Assembly (NCBI RefSeq): GCF_023168405.1
Contig: NZ_AP025285.1
Coordinates: 124,001 to 188,000, forward strand
Source: Leptogranulimonas caecicola
Lineage (GTDB): Bacteria > Actinomycetota > Coriobacteriia > Coriobacteriales > Atopobiaceae
Direction: 5' to 3'
Length of the DNA stretch: 64,000 bases
The position numbers were made by a program, and so were the translations under genes. How positions within the stretch are numbered: the first letter of the stretch is position 1; the number at the start of each line of letters is the position of its first letter. The notes under the pieces were generated by a model, which had not been told where the DNA came from, made no database searches, and worked only from the letters and a program-made list of their open reading frames with translations. Below are positions 57,105-64,000 of the stretch, one piece after another.

Positions 57105-57139
57105 AATTGGTATCAAGAAGTACGTATATTGTATACAAT
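57105..57139. promoter_or_regulatory. Operator candidates between HAD and GntR operons
   Basis: AATTGGTATCAA at 57105-57116 is repeated exactly at 59263-59274. ATTGTATACAAT at 57128-57139 is a perfect 12-bp palindrome, the size expected for a GntR/HutC dimer site. Confidence 0.65.
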
Positions 57140-57174
57140 TACAGAAAGAAGGGACACAATCAAGGGAGATCTCC

Positions 57175-57687
57175 ATGGGGCTGTTTGGGCACAAGGATCC
57201 GCAAAAGGTCTTCAACGGGCCTGAATTCACGGTGACGTCGGTCTTGTTTGAGCCGCCGCGCCTCTCGATGCTCCCTTGGGTGGTAGAGGATGCTTCCCGG
57301 GGGCTCTGGGCTGTGCGTTTTCCTGGCTGTGAGCCGGCGGTGTTTTGTGATGCGGATCTTCTGGCCTGCCAAATCGTCGAGCGCGCGCCTGAGCCTGAAG
57401 GCAACAATCGCGACCTAGCTGCTCGCATCATGGCCAATCCTGCCGCAGTGTCTCGAGGTAATGCTGCAGAGAAGGGGTGCTGCCTAGGGCTCTCTGTGGC
57501 GCTGGCGGTGCGCTCTGGCGCAGAGGGCGTTGCCCGCTTGGAGATTCCCGTTATAACAAGGGAGGTCTCCAGAGACTCCCTAGCGTTCAAGAGTCTAAGT
57601 GGTTATGCTGAAGAATTAAAGGGTTCCATGGACGCAGTGATTGCAAGAGGGGCCGCGAAGTCCGGGGGAGCGGAGCGCAAGGAATGA
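57175..57687 (+). CDS. Unknown protein in GntR operon
   Basis: 170 residues from ATG 57175 (GGGAG upstream; the longer frame extends over the operator). It begins M-G-L-F-G-H-K-D-P, then a soluble beta-rich domain (W-V-V-E-D-A-S-R-G-L-W-A-V-R-F), without membrane segments. I do not recognise a family. Its stop overlaps the start of the next gene by 4 bp (ATGA), so translation is coupled to the first GntR. Confidence 0.65.
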   Translation: MGLFGHKDPQKVFNGPEFTVTSVLFEPPRLSMLPWVVEDASRGLWAVRFPGCEPAVFCDADLLACQIVERAPEPEGNNRDLAARIMANPAAVSRGNAAEKGCCLGLSVALAVRSGAEGVARLEIPVITREVSRDSLAFKSLSGYAEELKGSMDAVIARGAAKSGGAERKE

Positions 57688-58451
57688 GCACAGGGTTAAC
57701 CGTACCCGCCAAGGATCGTGCCTCTGAGGGCATTCGTTGGCTCATCGCCTCGCGTGGGCTTGGCCCAGGCGATCGCCTCCCGCCCGAGCGTGAACTCTGC
57801 GAGCTCGTGGGAGTATCGCGCACAGCTCTTAGGGGCGCCATTGCCGATCTTGTGGCTGGCAATGTGCTTGAGAGCCGCCATGGGTCGGGCACCTATGTGG
57901 CAGATCCACGGGTGCTTATGGTTTTTCAAGAAACCTACAACTATGGCGCTGCAGCGCGCGACGTGGGCATGAGGCCGGGCAGCGTGTTGGTGGTCTCTGG
58001 GGTGGAGGAAGCTCCCTCTGATGTGGCTCATCGCCTCGCGATACACCCTGGTGACCCGGTGTTTTTTTTCAAGCGGCTGAGGACGGCAGATGGCAGGCCC
58101 TGTTCCATAGAGACTGGCTGGATAGATCGGGAGCGCTTCTCGGGTATTGAGAATCACGATTACGCCCAGGAAAGTCTCTACGAGGTACTTGAGCGCGACT
58201 ACGGCGTTCGTATCTCCCATGGCGAAGAGCGTATCTCGGTGACGCGGGTTCGCGAAGACGAGGCCCCTCTTTTAGGGCTTGCTCCTGGCGCCGCCGCCCT
58301 TTTCTTTCTTGCCGTCGAGAAGGACGACGCGGGCCTTCCCGTGGAGTTCAGCCGGCATATCATCCGCGCCGATCGCTATCATTTTGCGAGCAACGACCTG
58401 CCTGAGCATCTCAAGAGAAAGGTGGGTAAAAAGCCGTGGCTTTTCTCGTAA
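57684..58451 (+). CDS. GntR-family regulator with UTRA domain (regulator 3)
   Basis: 255 residues. Winged-helix reader near 15-75 (P-P-E-R-E-L-C-E-L-V-G-V-S-R-T-A-L-R), linker, then UTRA about 88-245 (F-F-F-K-R-L-R, D-A-G-L-P-V-E-F-S). It starts inside the stop of the preceding gene and its own stop lies 16 bp into the next GntR gene, so all three are translated together. Likely senses a sugar phosphate from the SIS/PTS operon downstream. Confidence 0.87.
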   Translation: MSTGLTVPAKDRASEGIRWLIASRGLGPGDRLPPERELCELVGVSRTALRGAIADLVAGNVLESRHGSGTYVADPRVLMVFQETYNYGAAARDVGMRPGSVLVVSGVEEAPSDVAHRLAIHPGDPVFFFKRLRTADGRPCSIETGWIDRERFSGIENHDYAQESLYEVLERDYGVRISHGEERISVTRVREDEAPLLGLAPGAAALFFLAVEKDDAGLPVEFSRHIIRADRYHFASNDLPEHLKRKVGKKPWLFS

Positions 58452-59167
58452 CCCCGGGGGCTCTATCCCGAGAAGAACCCTTCTACCTTAGCATTCGTCG
58501 AATCATTGCCGAACGTATCGAGCGCGGCGACTATCCAGCCGGCGTCGCCTTGCCCTCTGAGAATGAGTTGGCAGATGAGTTTGGCTGCACGCGGCTCACG
58601 GTGCGAAACGCCGTGGGAGAGCTTGTGGATCGCGGCTTTGTGCGCCGCGTCCAAGGCAAAGGAGCCTTTGTGGTGAGCCTTTGGGATGGAGCCGAGGCTA
58701 CCGGCATGGGGTTCCGAGAAATGGTTAGAGTGCACGATGCGGAGCCCTCGGTGCGCATTCTCTCGCGCTCACGACGCCTTGCAGGTCCCCTTTTTGCAGA
58801 CCTTTTTGGGGTAGATCCCGAGGACGAGGTGTATGGCGTGCGCCGGCTCAACAGCGTTAACGGCGTTCCGGTTTCTATTGAGAGCGCCCTTATTCCGCTT
58901 GAGCTCTTTCCTGCTATCGAAGTTGTGGATGTGGCTGTCTTTAGCCTTTACGAGACCTATGCGATGTACGGGCATGAAGTGGTAGGCACCCAAGAGGTCC
59001 TTGGTTTGACCGAGCTTTCAGCACGGGATGCGGGGCTTCTCCGCGTGCGAGCAGGGGATCCCGCCATGACCCTAGACTGTGTGAGCTATGACAGCGATGG
59101 TCGATCCGTCGAGTATGTGAGAGCCCTTAACCTCGGTGATCGTGGGGGTTACGTCTACACCTATTGA
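58436..59167 (+). CDS. GntR-family regulator with UTRA domain (regulator 4)
   Basis: 243 residues from GTG 58436 (AAAGGTGGG upstream), overlapping the previous gene by 16 bp. Reader helix near 35-65 (L-P-S-E-N-E-L-A-D-E-F-G-C-T-R-L-T-V-R), UTRA about 85-240 (V-Y-G-V-R-R-L-N-S-V-N-G-V-P-V-S-I-E-S). It is only weakly like regulator 3, so the two may read different sites or form an activator/repressor pair. Followed by about 200 bp with the AATTGGTATCAA word. Confidence 0.87.
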   Translation: MAFLVTPGALSREEPFYLSIRRIIAERIERGDYPAGVALPSENELADEFGCTRLTVRNAVGELVDRGFVRRVQGKGAFVVSLWDGAEATGMGFREMVRVHDAEPSVRILSRSRRLAGPLFADLFGVDPEDEVYGVRRLNSVNGVPVSIESALIPLELFPAIEVVDVAVFSLYETYAMYGHEVVGTQEVLGLTELSARDAGLLRVRAGDPAMTLDCVSYDSDGRSVEYVRALNLGDRGGYVYTY

Positions 59168-59262
59168 TCGTGTTCGCGACCATGCATTGAGGATGGGACA
59201 CGGCAATGCTACCGTTTGTCCCTTAATAAACTACCGTTCGCCGGTATCCCCTGGTTATCATG

Positions 59263-59274
59263 AATTGGTATCAA
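59263..59274 (+). promoter_or_regulatory. Operator candidate of the SIS/PTS operon
   Basis: AATTGGTATCAA, identical to 57105-57116. Related GGTTATCA and GGTATCC lie just upstream (59242-59260). It precedes a low-GC stretch with TATAAA (59305-59310), a possible -10 box. Confidence 0.6.
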
Positions 59275-59365
59275 AAGAGTGTTAGCTTGTTTATAGCAAA
59301 TGGTTATAAAAAGTCCCCACTTGTACTCTTCCCATCGTCAAACATCGATCGTAAGGAAGGCTGCG

Positions 59366-60502
59366 GTGAAGTCGAAGATCCCCACGATGCTCGATTACGC
59401 CCGTGCGGCACAAGATCGTATGGTCGAGAACCTCGATCGCTCGGCAGAGCTCACCTGTTGGTTGGTAGATTCCTATGCAGCGACGCTCAGGCGTCCCGGA
59501 GGACCGGCGATTCGCATCATCGCCTCTGGGTCCTCTCGCCACGCAGCTGATTGCGCCCGCGATTTCATGGCGCAAACCCTTCAAGAACAAGTATCTGTGG
59601 TGACCCCGGAGCGCTTCATGGCCTTCGAGCACGATTACCCGGCCAACGCATTCAACGTGGTCATTTCTCAAAGTGGCTACTCCACCAACGTGATAGCGGC
59701 TCTCGACTTTTTGCGCGATCGCGGCAAGCCTTCTGTTGTGCTTACGGCAAACCCCCAATCGCCCGCTGCAGAGCATGCCGATGTGGCCGTGGACTACGGT
59801 TGCGGGCTCGAGGCGGTGGACTTTGTCACACAGGGCATGCTCACTTTGGTCGAATTCCTCATGTTCTTCGCGCTCTACGGAGCAGAGGAGGCGGGAACCC
59901 TCGGGCAGCAAGGCCTTGTGGAGGGGCTTGCTGCCGTCGAGGACGCCGTGGCTGCCCATCGTGCCTGCTTGCCCGTGGCCGACGCCTTTGTCGAGCGGCA
60001 CATAGGCGAGCTTTCTCGCCGCTCTCCCGCTCTCATCGTGGGCAACGGCCCTGCCTGGGGCGTTGCCGAGGAGGCCTCCCTCAAGTTCCAAGAGACGCTC
60101 AAGATAAGCGCCGCCCCCTTCGAGGGCGAGGAGTTCCTGCATGGCCCCGAGATGCAAGTGGCCCCCGGCCACCTCGTGTTTATCCAAGACGACCCCGTTG
60201 GCTCACCTCGCCTTGCCCGCTGCGCTCAGGTCATGGCTCAGGTAACGCCCTCGGCATGGCTGCTTACAGCGCATCCCCAGGGCAAGGACTTTGAGGTGCC
60301 CTTGCCTTCCTGCGCAAACCCCCTCTGCACTGCCATTCCCAATCTCGCATTTTTCCAGGTGGTGGCAGCGACGGTGGCCGAGGCGACAAAGTCCTGGGAC
60401 GTCCATCCGTTTTTAGCTGCCCATGAGGGCGAGCTTGGTAGCAAGGCCGCCGGCTACGACGAAGCCCAAGCCAAGCTGGAGCAGCGCGCATCCACTTTGT
60501 AG
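59366..60502 (+). CDS. SIS-domain sugar isomerase/deglycase (first copy, GfrE-like?)
   Basis: 378 residues from GTG 59366, chosen for AAGGAAGG upstream and because earlier codons fall in promoter DNA. Two SIS domains: I-I-A-S-G-S-S-R-H-A-A near 52-62 and V-I-S-Q-S-G-Y-S near 100; second half with I-V-G-N-G-P-A-W-G near 220 and E-E-F-L-H-G-P-E near 252 (the GlmS-isomerase-like E-x-x-H-G signature). Proteins of this group include AgaS, GlmS isomerase, FrlB and GfrE. Next to a second SIS gene and a mannose PTS, this fits a deglycase of an Amadori compound. Exact substrate is inference. Confidence 0.78.
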   Translation: MKSKIPTMLDYARAAQDRMVENLDRSAELTCWLVDSYAATLRRPGGPAIRIIASGSSRHAADCARDFMAQTLQEQVSVVTPERFMAFEHDYPANAFNVVISQSGYSTNVIAALDFLRDRGKPSVVLTANPQSPAAEHADVAVDYGCGLEAVDFVTQGMLTLVEFLMFFALYGAEEAGTLGQQGLVEGLAAVEDAVAAHRACLPVADAFVERHIGELSRRSPALIVGNGPAWGVAEEASLKFQETLKISAAPFEGEEFLHGPEMQVAPGHLVFIQDDPVGSPRLARCAQVMAQVTPSAWLLTAHPQGKDFEVPLPSCANPLCTAIPNLAFFQVVAATVAEATKSWDVHPFLAAHEGELGSKAAGYDEAQAKLEQRASTL

Positions 60503-60592
60503 ACACGGCGCGTACCTTAAAGCGCCTGTGCCAAGGGTGGCCGCCGGTACCCGACCGCCCCATACCATTCGAGAGAGAGTGAGAGGAATATC

Positions 60593-61654
60593 GTGAAAGA
60601 GACTGAGAAGGTTGAGATCATGCACTTCGACCAGGAGGGCTACCTCGCCGATGGAGAGGCCCTTCATGAGACCGGCAAGCTCATGGCTGCTATGGCAGAT
60701 TCCGTGGCCGACGAGGGCTACGACGCTATCTTCCTCATGGGCGTAGGCGGTACATGGGATGAACTCATGCAGCTCGAATACATGATGAACAAGTACGGCG
60801 ACAAGGATCTCGAGGTCTATCTCATCCATGCCGCCGAATGGCTCGTGGCAGGGCACAAGCGCATGACCGAGCGCTCTGTGGTGCTCACTGCTTCTGAGAG
60901 TGGCACTACGCCCGAGATCCTCGAGGCCGTGGCGAAGCTCAAGGAGATGGGCGTGCGCGTGGTGGCCATGACCAAGCCCGACGGCCCCATTGGCAAGGCG
61001 GTGGGTGCGAAAAACTGCGTGGCCATGGCGTCCAACCACGGTGCTGGCGGGTGCGAGGGCGGTTATTATCTCGCTGATTGTTTTGGTCTTAAGCTCCTTG
61101 AGCGCCGCGGGTGCTTCCCGGAGTACGAGCGCTTCATCGAGCAGTGTCGCGGGATCTGGGCCGATCTCATCGATATTCGCAAGTCGTTCGAGCCCGTTGC
61201 CGAGAAGATCGCGCGCTCCTATGCCCTTGCCCCTTACACCATGTTCGTGGGTTCTGGCGCCCTATGGGGGGAGACCATTCTGTTCGCCATGTGCATTCTC
61301 GAGGAGATGCAGTGGAAGCGCACGCGCTATGTGAGCTCTGCAGACTTCTTCCATGGCACTCTCGAGCTTGTGGAAGAGGGCGTCCCCGTGGTGCTCTTCA
61401 AGGGCGTCGACGAGTATCGCAAGCTCGATGAGCGCGTGGAGGCGTTCCTTAAGAGTGGCCGCACGGGCGACAACGACATCGTTGTCATCGATATCGACGA
61501 GTTTGCGACGCCCTCCATTGACAAGGAGTTCCGCACCATCGTAAGCCCGTGGATTCTCTCATCCCTTGTGACCGATCGCGTGGCTGCCTACTACGAGACC
61601 GTCACCAAGCATAACCTCAACTATCGCCGTTACTACCACCAGTTCGAGTACTAA
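60593..61654 (+). CDS. SIS-domain deglycase, FrlB/GfrF-like
   Basis: 353 residues from GTG 60593. Two SIS domains: F-L-M-G-V-G-G-T near 45 and T-A-S-E-S-G-T-T-P near 100; second half with M-F-V-G-S-G-A-L-W-G near 220 and S-A-D-F-F-H-G-T-L-E near 248 (family F-x-H-G-x-x-E). The closest known layout is fructoselysine-6-phosphate deglycase (FrlB/GfrF), which splits the phosphate into glucose 6-phosphate and lysine. The gene is followed by EIIA, B, C and D. I infer that the pair handle two related glycated amino-acid phosphates. Confidence 0.78.
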   Translation: MKETEKVEIMHFDQEGYLADGEALHETGKLMAAMADSVADEGYDAIFLMGVGGTWDELMQLEYMMNKYGDKDLEVYLIHAAEWLVAGHKRMTERSVVLTASESGTTPEILEAVAKLKEMGVRVVAMTKPDGPIGKAVGAKNCVAMASNHGAGGCEGGYYLADCFGLKLLERRGCFPEYERFIEQCRGIWADLIDIRKSFEPVAEKIARSYALAPYTMFVGSGALWGETILFAMCILEEMQWKRTRYVSSADFFHGTLELVEEGVPVVLFKGVDEYRKLDERVEAFLKSGRTGDNDIVVIDIDEFATPSIDKEFRTIVSPWILSSLVTDRVAAYYETVTKHNLNYRRYYHQFEY

Positions 61655-61706
61655 CACGTAGCCGTGGCCCGCAGGGTGTTGGCCACGGCACAGGGGAGGG
61701 AGACTC

Positions 61707-62123
61707 ATGAGAAGGTTCGTCATCGCATCCCACGCCCACTTCGCCCAGGGGATCGCCGAGGCTTTAGCGTTTCTTGTGGGGGAGCGCGAGGACCTCGCGA
61801 CGGTATGTTTGTTCGTCGATGGCAACGACGACGTAGCAGCTGCGGCGACAGAGGCCGTAGGCGCAGGGGATGACGAGGTCGTGGTGTGCTGCGACATTCT
61901 TGGAGGGTCGGTGTGCAATGAGTTCACCAAGCTCCTTGCAAAAACCCCCAACCTTCATGTGGTGGCCAACATGAGCCTCCCTCTCTTGATCTCCCTGCTC
62001 TTCTCCGATCCCGCCGAACCCATTGAGGAGGTGGTGCGCCAAGCCGTGGCTTCGCCGGATGTGGCGCCTAAATATGTGAACGATCTCGTGGCATCTGAGG
62101 ATGTCGAGGAAGAGGAGTTTTGA
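61707..62123 (+). CDS. PTS system, mannose-family EIIA (glycated amino acid type?)
   Basis: 138 residues. The site A-S-H-A-H-F-A-Q-G holds His7 at the place of the usual S-H-G; the Ala after His is a slight deviation, and a second His lies two places on. C-D-I-L-G-G-S-V-C-N-E near 68 is the second signature. The acidic end (D-V-E-E-E-E-F) resembles the other EIIA at 47342. It starts 52 bp after the second SIS gene and takes phosphate from HPr. Confidence 0.85.
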   Translation: MRRFVIASHAHFAQGIAEALAFLVGEREDLATVCLFVDGNDDVAAAATEAVGAGDDEVVVCCDILGGSVCNEFTKLLAKTPNLHVVANMSLPLLISLLFSDPAEPIEEVVRQAVASPDVAPKYVNDLVASEDVEEEEF

Positions 62124-62188
62124 GACCGGCTTTGAGGTTTGGGCTTGCACATCCATCCGTTCGTCTCTAATTCCTGGGGGTATTAAAA

Positions 62189-62659
62189 ATGATTCTATTG
62201 TTGAGGGTCGATCATCGATTGCTCCATGGGCAAGTCGCTGTTTCGTGGTGCCAGGGACTGGGTGCCAACTGCGTCTTTTGCGTTGGCGACCACGTCGCCA
62301 ACGATCCTGTATGGAAGACTACGCTCAAGTTGGGCAAGCCCGCTGGCTGCAAGTTGGTCATCAAGGATATGGACCATGCCGTCGAAGCCATCAATTCTGG
62401 CGTTACCGATAAGTACCGCATGATCGTCAGCGTGCAAACCATCGCCGAGGCTAAAGAGCTTGCCGATCGCTGCCCTGCAGTGACTAGCATCAACCTGGGC
62501 AACACCAAGGCGAGTCCCACAACCCGGGAGGTCTCTCGCCAGATCTTCCTCGAGCCAGAGGAGGAGGTCATGATCCGCGAACTTCTCGACCGGGGCGTCG
62601 AGGTGGAGATCAGGCCTTTGGCCGATGACCCTAAGGTTGACGCTGCCTCCGTGCTCTAG
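62189..62659 (+). CDS. PTS system, mannose-family EIIB
   Basis: 156 residues. His12 in R-V-D-H-R-L-L-H-G-Q is the phosphoryl site. Sequence fits the EIIB sorbose fold (F-C-V-G-D-H-V-A-N-D, L-K-L-G-K-P-A-G, N-L-G-N-T-K near 110). Paralogue of the EIIB at 46802. No strong ribosome site (GGGGG), so start by homology. Confidence 0.92.
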   Translation: MILLLRVDHRLLHGQVAVSWCQGLGANCVFCVGDHVANDPVWKTTLKLGKPAGCKLVIKDMDHAVEAINSGVTDKYRMIVSVQTIAEAKELADRCPAVTSINLGNTKASPTTREVSRQIFLEPEEEVMIRELLDRGVEVEIRPLADDPKVDAASVL

Positions 62660-62698
62660 GGCTATCCCTTCGAATCCACTCCACAGATTGGCAAAATC

Positions 62699-63469
62699 AT
62701 GATTGTACAAGCTGTACTCGTCGGCCTTATTGGTGCCCTCGGGTGTCTCGATTACCAGCTGGGCACACTTTATATGTTCAGACCCATCGTCATGTGCCCT
62801 CTAGTGGGCCTGGCTCTGGGTGATCTTCAGACCGGCCTCGCCGTGGGCGCCAGCCTCGAGCTGCTCTTCATGGGATCCATCTCCATCGGCGCCTACGTGC
62901 CACCCAACGAGACCATTGGCGGCGTGCTCGCGTGCGCGTTTGCCATCTCGCTTGGCGAGGGCACGGAGGCAGCCATCGCCTTGGCCATGCCTATTGCAGT
63001 GCTCTCGCTGGCCATTGGCAACTTGCTTCAGCCCATTTGGCCCTTCTTTGTCGACAAAGCTGATTCTTTTGCTAAGAAAGGCAATCTTAAAGGCATCTAT
63101 GCTGTGCACTGGGGCATTGGCCTTTGGGGGTGCTTTGAATACTTCTTGCTCTGTGGTGGCGCATTCCTTCTTGGCGTAGACGCTGTTCAGGGCATCCTCG
63201 ACTGGATTCCCAGCTTTATCCTGGACGGCTTTGGCGTCGCGGCAAACCTGCTTCCTGCCATGGGCTTTGCTATGCTCGGCCGTCTTGTGATTACCAAGAA
63301 GCTCGTTCCCTTCTACTTCTTGGGCTTCTTGCTCTGCAGCTACATGGGGGTGCCGGTGCTGGGTGTGGCCATCCTTGCCATCATCATTGGCATTGAGAAG
63401 TTCGATCTTATCAACATGGACATGGGAGCTCAGGTAGCCCTCGAGGGAGATGACGACGATGACTTCTGA
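62699..63469 (+). CDS. PTS system, mannose-family EIIC
   Basis: 256 residues with about eight hydrophobic segments and the family pattern Q-T-G-L-A-V-G-A-S-L-E-L-L-F-M-G near 41-57 and G-A-Y-V-P-P-N-E near 61. The end is acidic (E-G-D-D-D-D-D-F). Unlike its paralogue at 45958 it has an intact frame. It overlaps the EIID start by 11 bp, so the two membrane subunits should be translationally coupled. Confidence 0.93.
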   Translation: MIVQAVLVGLIGALGCLDYQLGTLYMFRPIVMCPLVGLALGDLQTGLAVGASLELLFMGSISIGAYVPPNETIGGVLACAFAISLGEGTEAAIALAMPIAVLSLAIGNLLQPIWPFFVDKADSFAKKGNLKGIYAVHWGIGLWGCFEYFLLCGGAFLLGVDAVQGILDWIPSFILDGFGVAANLLPAMGFAMLGRLVITKKLVPFYFLGFLLCSYMGVPVLGVAILAIIIGIEKFDLINMDMGAQVALEGDDDDDF

Positions 63470-64000
63470 TGTGATGAACCTCAATGTCACCAATCTGGGC
63501 GACCAGGTCGAAGATGAGGATATGATTACCCATAAGGACCTGGTTAAATCGGCCTTGGGTGTGGGGTCTTTGGGCATGGAGTTCTCCTGGACCTACTACA
63601 AGCAGATGAACATTGCCTTTTGCCTCATGCTTGCAAACATGCTCAAGAAGATCTATAGGAACGACCCCGAGGGCTATAAGGCTGCTCTCGAGCGACATCT
63701 AGCCTTCTTTAACATCACTGTGCAGTTCGCTCCCTTCGTGGGTGGTGTGGCCATCTCCATGGAGGAGCGTGTGGCCAGGGGCGAGATCGAGCCAGAGTCG
63801 GTGAACGACGTCAAGGCGGCGCTCATGGGCCCGCTCTCAGGCATCGGTGATTCTATATTCCTTGCCACTATTCGTGTTATCGCTGCCGCTGTGGGTATCG
63901 CTCTTTGCCAAGCGGGCAACCCCTTTGGCCCCATCGCCTTTTTGCTCATCTTTAACATCCCCGGCTTTTGGCTGAGGATCTGGGGTGTCCAGAAAGGTTA
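63459..64000 (+). CDS. PTS system, mannose-family EIID, partial at window end
   Basis: Starts at ATG 63459 inside the EIIC gene and runs off the right edge after 180 residues. The EIID marks are present: M-E-F-S-W-T-Y-Y-K-Q-M-N near 42, F-N-I-T-V-Q-F-A-P-F near 84, and M-G-P-L-S-G-I-G-D-S-I near 123, then a first membrane segment. About one third is missing. Completes an EIIA-B-C-D set for the SIS-domain operon. Confidence 0.9.
   Translation, partial: MTSDVMNLNVTNLGDQVEDEDMITHKDLVKSALGVGSLGMEFSWTYYKQMNIAFCLMLANMLKKIYRNDPEGYKAALERHLAFFNITVQFAPFVGGVAISMEERVARGEIEPESVNDVKAALMGPLSGIGDSIFLATIRVIAAAVGIALCQAGNPFGPIAFLLIFNIPGFWLRIWGVQKG

Overview
The window is chromosomal DNA of a GC-rich Gram-positive bacterium. 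My best placement is class Coriobacteriia, probably an Olsenella/Atopobium-like gut or oral anaerobe (inference). The dnaK-grpE-dnaJ-hspR-clpB order with an HspR regulator is actinobacterial, and an [FeFe] hydrogenase, a small clostridial-type ferredoxin, two mannose-family PTS operons and a B12 riboswitch fit a fermentative anaerobe. I see no rRNA, CRISPR array, insertion sequence or prophage; one tRNA (Ser-UGA) is present.

Layout. 1-10.4 kb: partial DUF559-like nuclease protein, metA, a secreted protein, DEAD-box helicase, RlmI-type methyltransferase, then a cobalamin riboswitch driving two surface proteins with DUF4430 (transcobalamin-like) domains. 10.4-18.6 kb: tadA, tRNA-Ser, lemA, a phosphodiesterase, asnS, membrane proteins, and a broken, probably phase-variable surface protein with a 12-G tract. 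18.7-23.5 kb: zinc-ribbon protein, then a GltD/NuoF-like flavoprotein overlapping an [FeFe] hydrogenase. 24.2-29.7 kb: Ser/Thr kinase, HTH protein, membrane protein, lipoprotein, metY, ferredoxin. 30.4-37.4 kb: heat-shock operon. 37.7-40.5 kb: zinc-ribbon/TM/PASTA protein and two small envelope-type genes. 40.7-51 kb: sugar regulon of two GntR regulators, a mannose-family PTS (EIIC frameshifted), epimerase, two ManA-type isomerases, deoC and an RfbD-like reductase. 51.1-56.3 kb: WalJ-like hydrolase, tilS-hpt-ftsH. 56.4-64 kb: HAD phosphatase, an unknown protein, two overlapping GntR genes, then two SIS-domain proteins and EIIA-B-C-D(partial), resembling the gfr locus for fructoselysine/glucoselysine.

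How genes work together. MetA (with the Glu111 typical of acetyltransferases) and MetY would make homocysteine by direct sulfhydrylation. HspR probably represses its own chaperone operon. Each sugar operon sits beside a pair of GntR genes, and short words are shared between regulator promoters and transport promoters.

Two patterns stand out. First, the 9-mer TTCTCGGCA occurs 25 times on both strands (about 0.5 expected by chance), sometimes as inverted pairs at terminators, like DNA-uptake sequences. Second, several intergenic regions each hold a different short word repeated in both orientations; two of them share a constant ACCTGGGGTTTTAT core. This looks like an undescribed modular intergenic repeat family.
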